The notes under the pieces were generated by a model. It made no database searches, was not told the DNA's origin, and saw only the letters and a program-made list of their open reading frames with translations. Position numbers and translations under genes: made by a program. Source: Herbidospora solisilvae (GTDB lineage Bacteria > Actinomycetota > Actinomycetes > Streptosporangiales > Streptosporangiaceae). From it: a DNA stretch of 64,000 nucleotides. The stretch lies in the NCBI RefSeq assembly GCF_009901565.1, contig NZ_WXEW01000012.1:248001-312000 (forward strand), written 5' to 3'. This document shows positions 1 through 7,828 of the stretch, one piece after another; position 1 is the stretch's first letter, and the number at the start of each line of letters is the position of its first letter.

Positions 1-571
1 CGATCGCGAAGCCCTGGTCCCGCACCACGCCCAGCTCGGCGAGCAGGGCGTTCCCGGTGAGGGTCTTCGGCGTACGCACGTCGAGAGGCCCCGAGAGGAT
101 CTCGTCGCGACGGGTGGGATCGAGCAGGGCGAGCATTGCCTTGCCCATGGCGGTGCAGTGGAGCGGCGCCCGCTTCCCGATGTGCGACACCAGGCGGATG
201 GACTTGGCGCTCTCGACCTTGTCGACGTACACGATCTGCTCGCCGACCAGGACCCCGAGGTGCACGGTCTCCCCGCTCAGCTCCACCAGCTCGGCCAGGT
301 AGGGCCGGGCGGCGGCGCGCAGGCCGTCCTCGTCGAGGTACTGCCCGGCCAGCACGATCAGGGTGACCCCGAGCCGGTAGGACCCGGCCGGGTCACGGTC
401 GAGCACTCCGAGTTCGAGCAGGGACGTCACGTACCGGTGGGCGGTGCTGACGGCGATCCCGGCGCGGCTCGCGAGCGCGCCCAGGGTGATCCCGTCGCGC
501 CCGGCGTCGGAGACGGCGTGCACCAGCTCGAATGCCTTGTCGACGCTTGCTGATTTACGACCACTCTGCAT
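1..571 (-). CDS. IclR-family transcriptional regulator (C-terminus cut by window edge)
   Basis: The reverse strand from an ATG at 571 reads about 190 codons without a stop to the window edge. The N-terminus is an IclR winged helix (KAFELVHAVSDAGRDGITLGALA, recognition helix AVSTAHRYVTSL). It continues into the effector domain with the family pattern around VHLGVLVGEQIVYVDKVES and the glycine/alanine-rich CTAMGKAMLALL segment. IclR proteins bind small metabolites and usually control catabolic genes. The target is unknown because the other neighbours are outside the window. A 7-bp inverted repeat overlaps its start codon, which suggests autoregulation. About 60 C-terminal residues are missing. 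Confidence 0.9.
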   Translation of the reverse strand, partial: MQSGRKSASVDKAFELVHAVSDAGRDGITLGALASRAGIAVSTAHRYVTSLLELGVLDRDPAGSYRLGVTLIVLAGQYLDEDGLRAAARPYLAELVELSGETVHLGVLVGEQIVYVDKVESAKSIRLVSHIGKRAPLHCTAMGKAMLALLDPTRRDEILSGPLDVRTPKTLTGNALLAELGVVRDQGFAI

Positions 572-586
572 TCGAGTTACTCGAAT
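570..586. promoter_or_regulatory. Inverted repeat over the IclR start codon (candidate autoregulatory operator)
   Basis: ATTCGAG-TTA-CTCGAAT: two perfect 7-bp arms with a 3-bp centre, overlapping the ATG of the IclR gene. The size and symmetry suit a dimeric HTH repressor. That IclR itself binds it is inference. The rest of 587-738 is AT-richer than its surroundings and holds no gene I can support. Confidence 0.5.
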
Positions 587-740
587 CTATTTTCATATTC
601 TTGTAACATGCTTGCGAGAGTTGCATTGCCCTTAAATCCTGTCAACCCCCTGTTGTTTGGGGCTTTTGTCGTGTATGGGGGATTTCTGGTTCAAGACAGT
701 CGGGAAGTTGCGTATTAGTTTGTCGTTCTTGCGCACACAA

Positions 741-769
741 AAGGCCGGCCACACGTGGTGACCGGCCTT
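741..769 (-). terminator. Rho-independent terminator of the GH95-like gene
   Basis: AAGGCCGG..CAC pairs with GTG..CCGGCCTT around a short loop, starting 10 bases beyond the stop codon of the minus-strand hydrolase. On that strand the stem is followed by TTTTGTG. Confidence 0.75.
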
Positions 770-778
770 CCTGGTGAT

Positions 779-3502
779 CTAGTTAGGTGTGATCGAGTAC
801 GTCGCCCCCGCAACGGTGGAGAAAGTGATGACATCGTTGCTCAACGACGGCGTCACCGAGCCGCCGCCGACCCGGACGACGGTCACGCCGCGCCCCGGCC
901 ACGGGTTCTGCAGCCGCAGCTGCGCCCCCACCGTGCTGGTGACGTCGACGTAGGCCGCCTGCCCGCCGCTGCGCGCGGACGAGACGACGAAGCCGTCCTT
1001 GGCCCGCAACTTCACGAACGAGCCGTTCTTGCCCGACGGCCAGACCGGGAAGACGCGCAGGATCCCGAGGTCGCTCTGCAGCAGCATGCTGTTGATCGCC
1101 TCGACGGCGCCCGACTTCTCCAGGCCGTGGTGCGGGTCGGTGACTCGCAGGTTGGCCGCCGACCGGTTGGTGATCTGCGTCTTCAGCCGGTCGATGAGCG
1201 ACTGCGCCGGGTAGCCCACCCGGGCCGCCTGGGTGAAGACCTTGGGGAAGGAGTTGTCCTGGCCCCAGGAGTTCATCGCGTCGAGCGTCTGGATCGCCAC
1301 CTGGCGGTCGGCCGCCGGACCGTTGATGCCGAGCGCCTCACCCGGGTGCACGAACTCCAGGTTGACGGTGTTGTCGCCGGGACGGATGGCCCGGCCGTCG
1401 CTGAGGGTGCCCGGGTCGCCCAGGGCGAACACCTGCACGCCGTTGTAGGTCGTCCGCGGGATCGGCGCGAGCCGGTTCAGCATGTCCTGCCAGGTGGCGC
1501 GCAGACCCGAGTCGACGTTCAGCCGGGTGCTGGCGTCGATCGTGGTGGCCAGCAACGTCCTCAGCATGCCGAGGTCGGCGCTGGAGTTGCGTGCCCAGGT
1601 GCCCTCGTGCGGGCCGGAGTAGAGGTTGAACCGGTTGTTCTCCAGCTGCAGCCAGTGCTGGAAGAACGTGACGACCTCCTTCATGAAGGGGTAGCCGCGC
1701 TGCGAGAGCCACGTCTGGTCGCGGGTGTACTGCCAGTAGGCGACGTACTGGGTCGCGGTGAACAGGCTGTTGCCGACCTGCTGGTGGTAGTTGTCGTCGG
1801 CGGTGGAGCCGTTGGGCGCGATGCCGACCGGGAACAGCACGCCCGACGGCACGCCGCCGCTTGGGAAGCGGCCGTTCACGTAGCCCGTGTTGACCCGGCG
1901 CAGGTCCTGGGTCGCCCGGCGGCGGGCCTCCGGCAGGTAGGCGCTGACCAGGTCGAACACCGGCAGGGCCAGCTCGGGGCGGTTGGAGGAGTAGACGCCG
2001 TAGAAGTTGGCGATCCAGTTGTAGTTGAGGTGCATGTCCCCGCCCCACAACGGATAGTCCGTCGTGGCCCAGATGCCGAACAGGCCCGGCGCGGTCTTCC
2101 CGGCGCGGCTGGAGGAGCCGATGAAGTACTGGGCGGCGTAGTAGTAGCGCTCCAGCACGTCGTCGTCGAGGTCGACGTAGGACTTCAGCCAGTACTGCTT
2201 CCACCATTCGAGGTGGGCGTTGTACTGCGTGTCGAGACTCGCCGCCGACTGGGCGTCGGCGAGGCTCCGCGCCGCCGGGGCCGGGTCGCTCGTGCTCGTG
2301 CCGCCGCCCGCGACGCCCGTGACGACGTCGACCACGCCGCCGGCCGGGATCGAGACGGTGATCTGGTTGTTCGCGACCGACTGGGTGCCGCCGATCACCC
2401 GGGTGGCGAGCGCCGCGCGGGACGTCCACAGACCCGAGGAGGTCTGCCGGGCGGCCCAGATCGTGCCGCCCGACGTGCCCGACGTGCTGGTGAAGCCCGA
2501 CCGCCCGTTCTGGATCTGGGTCGTGTTCGAGACCCGGACGGTCGTGGCGGCGGCGGCCTGGATGCGGGTGACGACCAGGTTGTCGGTCGCGCCGACCCAC
2601 GTCCGCATCGTGACGGGCGCACCGCCGAGGCTCATCGTGGTGTCGACGTCGCCCTTGAGGATGTTCTGCTCCTCCAGGAACGAGGTGCCGCCGCCTCCGC
2701 CGCCGGTCCCGTTGTAGAGCTCGAACTGGCCGATGCGCGCCCGGGGGTTGGTGAGGCTGTCGGAGGTCGTGCCCTGGGTGGGCTCGCTGATGGCCAGCCG
2801 CACGTACCGGGCGGTGACGCTCCCGATGGTCCGGTCGGTCGTGGCGGCGGTGTTGTTGGTGACGGTGTCGCGGGTCGTCCAGGTCGCGTTGTCGGTGCTG
2901 GTCTGGAGCGTCCAGTCCTTGGTGGTGTTGGCCGTCTCGGCGGGCCGGGCGGCGGCGTCGTGACGGAGCAGGTACCGCGTGAAGGTCTTCGCCGACCCGA
3001 GGTCGAGGGTGATCGTCTGCGGCTTGCCGATGTTGGAGACCCACCCCTCGTACCCGGCCCCCCAGGCCCCGTTGACAGCGCGGGAGGGCGGGAACGACGA
3101 GTGCGAACTGGACGCCGTCGCCGTCGACCCGAGCGCCAGGTTCGGCGACCCGGCGCTGCCGACCGGGTTGATCGAGACCGATCCGAGGGCGACGAGCGAG
3201 CGGTTGGCGCTGGCCGTCCAGAAGTCGCCCTTGGCGATCCGGAACGTCTTGAACCCCTCACCGCCGCCCGAGACGACCCCGACGTCCCCGTTCCCGAGGA
3301 GCGCGGTGTCCGGCATGGTGTCGGTCACCGACCCGGCGTAGGCCTGGTTGGTCCAGCGCCCCTTGACCGCCCCGACCAGCGACTGGACGGCGCTCCACTG
3401 CTGGTCGGGGGTGGGGGTGGCGGCCTGCGCGGACGTCGCCGTGGTCAGGCCGGCGAGCAGGGCGAGCGCGGAGGCCATGGCTAAGCCACGCGTTCTGATC
3501 AT
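779..3502 (-). CDS. Secreted GH95-like glycoside hydrolase with discoidin (CBM32-like) insert
   Basis: 907 residues. A signal peptide (about 1-28, MIRTRGLAMASALALLAGL, cleavage near AQA-ATP) predicts export. Residues about 60-105 resemble the GH95 N-terminal domain (LLGNGDVGVVSGGGEGF, then KGDFWT). An F5/8C discoidin-like module follows (about 125-265, LALGSTATASSSHSS to RARIGQFELYNG), joined by a Gly linker. The C-terminal half matches an (alpha/alpha)6 barrel of the GH95/GH65 type (LWGGDMHLNYNWIANFYGV, YWQYTRDQTWLSQRGYPFMKE). GH95 enzymes are mostly alpha-L-fucosidases; the actual linkage cut here is unknown. The promoter and operator upstream are almost the same as those of the sugar-ABC/GH38 operon at 41.7 kb, so it probably works outside the cell on a glycan whose fragments that system imports. 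The RBS GGAGG lies just before ATG 3502. Confidence 0.8.
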   Translation of the reverse strand: MIRTRGLAMASALALLAGLTTATSAQAATPTPDQQWSAVQSLVGAVKGRWTNQAYAGSVTDTMPDTALLGNGDVGVVSGGGEGFKTFRIAKGDFWTASANRSLVALGSVSINPVGSAGSPNLALGSTATASSSHSSFPPSRAVNGAWGAGYEGWVSNIGKPQTITLDLGSAKTFTRYLLRHDAAARPAETANTTKDWTLQTSTDNATWTTRDTVTNNTAATTDRTIGSVTARYVRLAISEPTQGTTSDSLTNPRARIGQFELYNGTGGGGGGTSFLEEQNILKGDVDTTMSLGGAPVTMRTWVGATDNLVVTRIQAAAATTVRVSNTTQIQNGRSGFTSTSGTSGGTIWAARQTSSGLWTSRAALATRVIGGTQSVANNQITVSIPAGGVVDVVTGVAGGGTSTSDPAPAARSLADAQSAASLDTQYNAHLEWWKQYWLKSYVDLDDDVLERYYYAAQYFIGSSSRAGKTAPGLFGIWATTDYPLWGGDMHLNYNWIANFYGVYSSNRPELALPVFDLVSAYLPEARRRATQDLRRVNTGYVNGRFPSGGVPSGVLFPVGIAPNGSTADDNYHQQVGNSLFTATQYVAYWQYTRDQTWLSQRGYPFMKEVVTFFQHWLQLENNRFNLYSGPHEGTWARNSSADLGMLRTLLATTIDASTRLNVDSGLRATWQDMLNRLAPIPRTTYNGVQVFALGDPGTLSDGRAIRPGDNTVNLEFVHPGEALGINGPAADRQVAIQTLDAMNSWGQDNSFPKVFTQAARVGYPAQSLIDRLKTQITNRSAANLRVTDPHHGLEKSGAVEAINSMLLQSDLGILRVFPVWPSGKNGSFVKLRAKDGFVVSSARSGGQAAYVDVTSTVGAQLRLQNPWPGRGVTVVRVGGGSVTPSLSNDVITFSTVAGATYSITPN

Positions 3503-3538
3503 GGAGGTGCCTTTCCGTGGTAGCCCGGACGGCGAGAT

Positions 3539-3584
3539 GGGATAACGTTATCCCGCACCGTAGATTGTTACCTGGAGGTTTCAA
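3539..3584 (-). promoter_or_regulatory. Promoter plus LacI-type operator of the GH95-like gene
   Basis: On the minus strand: TTGAAA (-35, plus-strand 3579-3584), a 16-bp spacer beginning CCTCC, TACGGT (-10, 3557-3562), then the perfect 16-bp palindrome GGGATAACGTTATCCC (3539-3554). The palindrome covers the expected start of transcription, a blocking position. The arrangement and most bases recur at 41652-41698. Confidence 0.85.
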
Positions 3585-3632
3585 AGAGCGCCGAAAGCAA
3601 CGACTTCATAACGTCGGTTAGGGTGAGACGTC

Positions 3633-4148
3633 GTGATCAGGCGAGTCTCAGGCGTTCTCTGGATCGACTACGGGTCGTTCTCGATCCTCGACCTCGACGG
3701 ACTCTCCGATCGGCCGGACGCGCTGGATCCGTGGGATCTCTTCGAGCGCACCGACGAAGACGGCGACTGGCTGGCCGCCACTCCGAACATGGCGGCCGCG
3801 CGCAGCCGGACATATTGGCACAAGGCCGAATTCGCGCTCGAACTGTGGGACGCGGAGCCTCCCGTCAGCGGAGAGAACCGCACCGTCGAACTCTTCAGCA
3901 GTTCTGGCAAGGTACGGCCGACCAATTCCCGGGGCACTGCCGGGCCGTTGCTCGACCTCGGTGCGCCGGAACGCTCCTGGCTGATGCGTGCGTATCGCAT
4001 CCCATTGCCGGGCCCCGTTCTCGGCGACGATTTCGACCCCGAGGACGACGACGCCTTCGAACTGGCGTGGCGCCACTTCGAGGAATGGCGATTCCAGTTC
4101 TGGCCGTCAGGCATAGGCCGCCGTGGCGGGCCGGTGGGAGGGGTCTGA
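3633..4148 (+). CDS. Conserved-looking hypothetical protein, acidic
   Basis: 171 residues from GTG 3633, with TAGGGT 8 bases upstream as a possible -10 of a leaderless transcript. I do not recognise the family. It is rich in Trp, Asp and Glu (IDYGSFSILDLDG near the start; DDFDPEDDDAFELAWRHFEEW near residues 132-152), has no signal peptide and no membrane segment. The stop overlaps the start of the next gene (TGATG), so the two are translated together. An immunity-like or SMI1-like role is possible from its size and acidity, but nothing proves it and no toxin gene is adjacent. Confidence 0.65.
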   Translation: MIRRVSGVLWIDYGSFSILDLDGLSDRPDALDPWDLFERTDEDGDWLAATPNMAAARSRTYWHKAEFALELWDAEPPVSGENRTVELFSSSGKVRPTNSRGTAGPLLDLGAPERSWLMRAYRIPLPGPVLGDDFDPEDDDAFELAWRHFEEWRFQFWPSGIGRRGGPVGGV

Positions 4149-4477
4149 TGGGTGTGGACGTGATCGTCGTGCGCGTCATCCGGAAGGGGACCAGTCCGAA
4201 GGGACGCCGTCTGGAGGTGGCCGATTCCTTCCCCGACGTGCGGGACGTGTTCGCGACCGTCTGCCGCGAGAGCCGCCTGCCGATGTTGCGGCGCGTGGAC
4301 CCCTACGGATCGCTGGTCCTGACCTCGGGAGAGATGTCCCAGTTTCTCGCCGAACTGACCGAGACGTCGACGCTGGTCCGCGACGACCCGGCGCGGAACG
4401 CGGTCGAGCAGGTCAGGGCGCTGGCCGAGCGCTGCGCCGCCGAAGCCGACCTCGAACTGCACCTGGAAGGGGACTAG
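4148..4477 (+). CDS. Small hypothetical protein, second gene of a two-gene unit
   Basis: 109 residues from ATG 4148, overlapping the previous stop by one base. It starts MGVDVIVVRVIRKGTSPKG and ends LELHLEGD, with mixed beta strand and helix character and no cysteine-pair or membrane motifs. The family is not recognised. The immediate overlap implies it acts with the product of 3633-4148. Translation ends about 75 bases before the Zur box of the ribosomal-protein pair. Confidence 0.65.
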   Translation: MGVDVIVVRVIRKGTSPKGRRLEVADSFPDVRDVFATVCRESRLPMLRRVDPYGSLVLTSGEMSQFLAELTETSTLVRDDPARNAVEQVRALAERCAAEADLELHLEGD

Positions 4478-4552
4478 TGGCGTCCGGGCTTGCCGAGAGC
4501 ATGGATCGGCAGGCGCTGCGCCGGTTCTCGATCCCGTGGGAATATCCCAGCT

Positions 4553-4570
4553 TTGAAAACGGTTTTCGAT
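4553..4570 (+). promoter_or_regulatory. Zur box upstream of rpmG/rpmE2
   Basis: TTGAAAACGGTTTTCGAT, a near-palindrome with the GAAAAC-G-GTTTTC core of actinobacterial zinc-uptake-regulator (Zur) sites. It ends 3 bases before the L33 start codon, where bound Zur-zinc would block transcription. That both downstream products are cysteine-free ribosomal proteins, the classical Zur targets, supports the call. Confidence 0.75.
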
Positions 4571-4573
4571 CCC

Positions 4574-4738
4574 GTGAAGCGAAGTGACCTCCGCCCGCTG
4601 GTCCGGCTCCGGTCCACCGCAGGTACCGGTGTGACCTATGTGACCAGGAAGAACCGTCGCAACGACCCAGACCGGATGGAGTTGCGCAAGTACGACCCCG
4701 TCGTCCGGCAGCACGTGACCTTCCGAGAGGAGCGATAG
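4574..4738 (+). CDS. rpmG: 50S ribosomal protein L33, zinc-independent form
   Basis: 54 residues from GTG 4574 (reads [18 protein letters not shown], then [21 protein letters not shown]). The L33 signature is clear, but there is no cysteine, so the zinc ribbon of the C+ form is absent. Such C- paralogues replace the zinc-binding copy in the large subunit when zinc is scarce. The gene ends 3 bases before rpmE2 and follows a Zur box, giving a two-gene zinc-starvation operon. Confidence 0.93.
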   Translation: MKRSDLRPLVRLRSTAGTGVTYVTRKNRRNDPDRMELRKYDPVVRQHVTFREER

Positions 4739-4741
4739 CGC

Positions 4742-4984
4742 ATGAAGAAGGGCATCCACCCCGAGTACCGTCCCGTGGTCTTCCGCGACCCGAGCGCGGG
4801 CTTCGCGATCCTGACCAGGTCGACGGTGCGGTCGAACAAGACGGTGGAGTGGGAGGACGGTCAGACCTACCCGGTCGTCGACGTCGACGTCAGCTCCGCC
4901 AGCCACCCGTTCTACACGGGCAAGAGCCGCGTGGTGGACTCGGCCGGGCGCGTCGAGCGCTTCCGCCGCCGCTACGCCAAGTGA
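4742..4984 (+). CDS. rpmE2: 50S ribosomal protein L31 type B, zinc-independent
   Basis: 80 residues, [16 protein letters not shown] at the start, then [10 protein letters not shown] and a basic C-terminus: the L31 type B pattern. It has no cysteines, unlike zinc-binding L31A. An AGAGGAG-type RBS sits inside the end of rpmG. By family knowledge it displaces L31A so zinc can be released from ribosomes. The last 13 bases overlap the convergent MerR gene. Confidence 0.95.
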   Translation: MKKGIHPEYRPVVFRDPSAGFAILTRSTVRSNKTVEWEDGQTYPVVDVDVSSASHPFYTGKSRVVDSAGRVERFRRRYAK

Positions 4985-5361
4985 TTTCCGAGCCGGCCGC
5001 CCATGGCGGCCGGCTCTTCCGTTTCGCACAGTCTCCCGCCGCCGGTGATCTCGCCGAGGACCTGCTGGAGGTGGCGGATGCGGCGGTGGGCCTCGGCCAC
5101 GAGGCTTTCGGCCAGGCGCCGCCAGTCGTCGGGCGACGGGTCCGGGGGCAGGTCGTCCAGGACCTCTTTGATCTCCGCCACCGACAGGCCGACGCGCTGG
5201 GCGACGCGGACGACCTTGGTCCGGCAGACGTCGGACTTCTGGAACCGCCGCTGGTTGCCCGCGGTCCGTTCGGCCGTGAGGAGGCCGTGGGTCTCGTAGA
5301 AACGGACCGCCGAAGGGGCCACGCCGCTCTCGCGGGCCAGCTCTCCCACCGTCAGCGTCAT
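4972..5361 (-). CDS. MerR-family transcriptional regulator
   Basis: 129 residues. The N-terminal winged helix is typical ([28 protein letters not shown]), followed by the dimerisation helix ([13 protein letters not shown]). Only two cysteines occur (CRTK and GGRLCET), so the C-x2-C-x-C iron-sulfur set of SoxR is absent. It is divergent from an MDR-type quinone oxidoreductase, with a 19-bp-spaced promoter and a 7-bp inverted repeat between them. It therefore probably activates the oxidoreductase in response to an electrophile or quinone (inference). Confidence 0.88.
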   Translation of the reverse strand: MTLTVGELARESGVAPSAVRFYETHGLLTAERTAGNQRRFQKSDVCRTKVVRVAQRVGLSVAEIKEVLDDLPPDPSPDDWRRLAESLVAEAHRRIRHLQQVLGEITGGGRLCETEEPAAMGGRLGNHLA

Positions 5362-5376
5362 GCGGGCCTCCCGGGC

Positions 5377-5407
5377 TTGACTTCAACAAATGTTGAACTC
5401 CTAGTCT
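5377..5407 (+). promoter_or_regulatory. MerR-type promoter with 19-bp spacer and operator
   Basis: TTGACT (5377-5382), 19-bp spacer, TAGTCT (5402-5407). The palindrome TTCAACA-AA-TGTTGAA (5382-5397) fills the spacer. An overlong spacer with a centred dyad is the hallmark of MerR activators, which untwist the DNA to align the hexamers. The ATG of the oxidoreductase lies 7 bases past the -10, so the mRNA is probably leaderless. Confidence 0.8.
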
Positions 5408-5414
5408 GCCGGAC

Positions 5415-6320
5415 ATGACGACACATGCGGTCATGGTGACCAGGTTCGGCGGTCCTGACGTGCTGGAACTCGTGGAGACCCCCGATCCGGCCCCGGGTGA
5501 CGGCCAGACCCTGGTGGAGGTCGAGGCCTCCGACACCCTGCTACTGGAGACCGTCGTCCGGTCGGGGCTGGGGCGGGACTTCTGGCCGATCCGGCCGCCG
5601 TACGTCCCCGGTGGGGGAGTCGCCGGGTGGGACCCCGACGGGCGGAGGGTGGCCGGGTACACGAACGGCTACGGCGGTTACGCCTCCAAGGCCGTGGCCA
5701 CCTCGGTCGTGGAGGTGCCCGGCGGGGTCTCCCTCCAGGCCGCCGCCGCCCTGCTGCACGACGCGACGACGGCACTGGCCCTGTTCGAGGCGGCGAGGAT
5801 CGGGCCGTCGGACACGGTGCTCGTCGTGGGAGCCAGTGGCGGACTCGGAGTGCTGGAGATCCAGCTCGCGCGGGCTCGCGGCGCCAAGGTGATCGCGGTC
5901 GCGCGGGCGGCCAAACTGGCGAGGGTCGAGGAGTTCGGCGCCGACGTGCTGGTCGACGCCGCCGACCCGGAATGGCCCCGGGCGGACGTCGTGCTGGACA
6001 ACGTCGGGGGCGCGCTCGGCGCCCGCGCCGTCCCCCTGGTCAACCCCGGCGGCAGGTTCTCGGCGCACGGCGCGGCCGGTGGGGCGTTCACCACGGTCGA
6101 CCGGCCGGACGTCGCCGCGACCGGCATCGAGGTGGCGCAGCTCTCCGCGGACGACCGGGTCCGCCACCTCACCGAGGCGTTGCGGCTGACCGCCGAGGGC
6201 ACGCTCCGGCCGGCCGTCGGGCAGACGTTCCCGCTGGCCGAGGCCGCGTCGGCGCACGCCGCCATGGAGGCCAGGCTCGTCTTCGGCAAGACCCTGCTCA
6301 CTGGCACACTGGGCGGGTGA
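5415..6320 (+). CDS. Zinc-free MDR oxidoreductase, quinone reductase (zeta-crystallin) type
   Basis: 301 residues. The GroES-like N-terminal half (MTTHAVMVTRFGGPDVLELVETPDP) precedes a Rossmann domain with the nucleotide motif VLVVGASGGLGVLEIQLARARGAKV (about 136-160) and VLDNVGG. No catalytic or structural zinc cysteines are present. Family members reduce quinones or enones with NADPH. It probably forms a detoxification switch with the divergent MerR gene. The stop overlaps the GTG of the GGCT-like gene. Confidence 0.88.
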   Translation: MTTHAVMVTRFGGPDVLELVETPDPAPGDGQTLVEVEASDTLLLETVVRSGLGRDFWPIRPPYVPGGGVAGWDPDGRRVAGYTNGYGGYASKAVATSVVEVPGGVSLQAAAALLHDATTALALFEAARIGPSDTVLVVGASGGLGVLEIQLARARGAKVIAVARAAKLARVEEFGADVLVDAADPEWPRADVVLDNVGGALGARAVPLVNPGGRFSAHGAAGGAFTTVDRPDVAATGIEVAQLSADDRVRHLTEALRLTAEGTLRPAVGQTFPLAEAASAHAAMEARLVFGKTLLTGTLGG

Positions 6321-6625
6321 TCTTTCTCTTCTCGTACGGCACCCTCCAGCTCGAACGGGTCCAGCTCGCCCAGTTCGGCCGCCGCCTGGAAGGTCGCCCC
6401 GACGCCCTCCCGAACCATCGCCTGACCACGATCACGATCCCCGGCGGCACGTTCCCCATCGTCCAGCGCTCGCCCGGTGACGAGGTGCTGGGCCTGATCT
6501 ACCAGCTCAGCCCCGCGGAGCTGGCCGCCGCCGACGCCTACGAGGGCGTCGAGTACGCCCGCCGGCTGCGCACCCTCAAGTCGGGGCTCACCGCCTGGGT
6601 CTACCTCTCCAGCGAGTCGGTCTGA
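6317..6625 (+). CDS. Gamma-glutamylcyclotransferase-like (GGCT/AIG2) protein
   Basis: 102 residues from GTG 6317, overlapping the oxidoreductase stop (GTGA). It opens with the family signature FLFSYGTLQLERVQ (residues 3-16) that forms the substrate pocket, and has GLIYQLSPAELAAADAYEGVEY with the expected acidic residue. GGCT-fold enzymes release 5-oxoproline from gamma-glutamyl amines. Here the substrate is unknown. Coupling to a MerR-controlled reductase would fit thiol or electrophile detoxification. It converges on the LacI gene 4 bases away. Confidence 0.8.
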   Translation: MIFLFSYGTLQLERVQLAQFGRRLEGRPDALPNHRLTTITIPGGTFPIVQRSPGDEVLGLIYQLSPAELAAADAYEGVEYARRLRTLKSGLTAWVYLSSESV

Positions 6626-6629
6626 CGGA

Positions 6630-7616
6630 TCACCGGGTCGACTCGCGCACGACCAGTTCGGGCTGGAACATGATCTGCTGGTGGGCGTGGGTGGCCGGGT
6701 TGTCGCACTCGTCGAGCAGCAGTTCGGTCGCCACCCGGCCCAGCTGGTGGGTGGGCTGGCGGACCGAGGTCAGCGACACCGCCGAGGCGGCCGCGAAGTC
6801 GATGTCGTCGTAGCCCATCAGGGCGACGTCGTCGGGCACCCGGACGCCCGCGTGGGTGAGGCCGCGCATCAGGCCGAGGGCGAGCAGATCGTTGGCGCAG
6901 AAGACGGCGTCGGGCAGGTCGCCCTCGCCGAGCAGCTTCTCGGCGGCCTGCTGGCCGGCGCGGGGGTTCATCGCGCCCATCTCGACGACACGCAGCGGAC
7001 GGCCGAAGGCCCGTTCGGCGCCCGCCCTGCGGTCGAGGCACTGGCGGATGGTGAGGGGGCCCGTGACGTACACGATCGACTTCGCGCCCGTCTCCAGGAG
7101 GTGGCGCACCGCCGTCATGCCCCCGCCGATGTCGTTGACCGCGACCGAGCACTGGTCGGGGCGGTGGGCCGGATGGTCGACGAGGACGACGCTGATGCCC
7201 CGCTCGCGCAGCCGGTCGAGCCGCGCCGGGTCTTCGTCGGACGGGGTGATCAGCACCCCGCGCACCCGCTGCTCGGCCAGCACGAGCAGGTTGCGCTCCT
7301 CCTTGGCGCGGCACCCGGCCGAGTTGCTGAGGATGACGGCGTAGCCGAGATCGCTGGCCACCTCCTCCACACCGGCCGTGACGTCGGTGAAGAACGGGTT
7401 GCCGATGTCGATCACCGACAGGCCGATGGTCTTGCTGTGCCCGGCGCGCAGCGTGGAGGCCGACCCGTGGCGCACGAACCCCAGCTCCCGGACGGCCGCC
7501 TCGACCTTCTCGCGGGTCGCGGGCGACACCTTCTCGGGTCGGTTGAGCACGTTGGACACGGTGCCCGGCGACACTCCGGCTCGCGCGGCGACATCCTTGA
7601 TGCCCACGTCGCTCAT
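6630..7616 (-). CDS. LacI-family transcriptional regulator
   Basis: 328 residues. The LacI HTH and hinge (GIKDVAARAGVSPGTVSNVLNRPEKVSPATREKVEAAV) lead into a periplasmic-binding-like effector domain (KTIGLSVIDIGNPFFTDVTAGVEE; DAVFCANDLLALGLMRGL; DDVALMGYDDIDFA). It lies downstream of the six-gene sugar locus in the same direction but behind a strong terminator, so it has its own promoter. The likely role is sugar-dependent control of that locus. A LacI-like dyad 120 bases upstream suggests autoregulation. Confidence 0.93.
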   Translation of the reverse strand: MSDVGIKDVAARAGVSPGTVSNVLNRPEKVSPATREKVEAAVRELGFVRHGSASTLRAGHSKTIGLSVIDIGNPFFTDVTAGVEEVASDLGYAVILSNSAGCRAKEERNLLVLAEQRVRGVLITPSDEDPARLDRLRERGISVVLVDHPAHRPDQCSVAVNDIGGGMTAVRHLLETGAKSIVYVTGPLTIRQCLDRRAGAERAFGRPLRVVEMGAMNPRAGQQAAEKLLGEGDLPDAVFCANDLLALGLMRGLTHAGVRVPDDVALMGYDDIDFAAASAVSLTSVRQPTHQLGRVATELLLDECDNPATHAHQQIMFQPELVVRESTR

Positions 7617-7735
7617 GGACGTCGATTAAAACGTAATAAGTCCCAGGGGGCAACGTGAGGTGTTCCGTTGGGGCGAAACGGCGGGGAAACCTGCTATTGA
7701 CGGCGCGGTAACGCCCTCTGCCGTCCCGTATAGGT

Positions 7736-7749
7736 TGAAACGTTTTTCA
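7736..7749. promoter_or_regulatory. LacI-type operator candidate upstream of the LacI gene
   Basis: TGAAACGTTTTTCA: arms TGAAA/TTTCA around CG, typical of LacI/GalR operators. It lies between the terminator of the exoprotein gene and the LacI start (7616). Binding by the adjacent LacI protein is inference. No second equally good copy was found upstream of the ABC operon. Confidence 0.45.
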
Positions 7750-7789
7750 GTGCTGGCGATCCGCGCCCTGCGCCGGGGTGTCACCCGGA

Positions 7790-7820
7790 ACCGGCCCCCG
7801 GACGATCTCCGGGGGCCGGT
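7790..7820 (-). terminator. Strong terminator ending the six-gene sugar operon
   Basis: ACCGGCCCCCGG (7790-7801) and CCGGGGGCCGGT (7809-7820) form a perfect 12-bp stem with a 7-base loop, just past the stop at 7829 of the minus-strand exoprotein gene. Confidence 0.85.
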
Positions 7821-7828
7821 CGGTCAGG

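Noticed and set aside
755-3484. 909-residue frame on the plus strand opposite the GH95-like gene
   Set aside because: Arg/Val/Gly-rich antisense shadow; the minus strand has signal peptide, domains and terminator.
4477-4587. Short frame GTG-to-TGA (36 codons) bridging the Zur box
   Set aside because: It overlaps the Zur box and the L33 start, has no RBS, and shows no recognisable composition.
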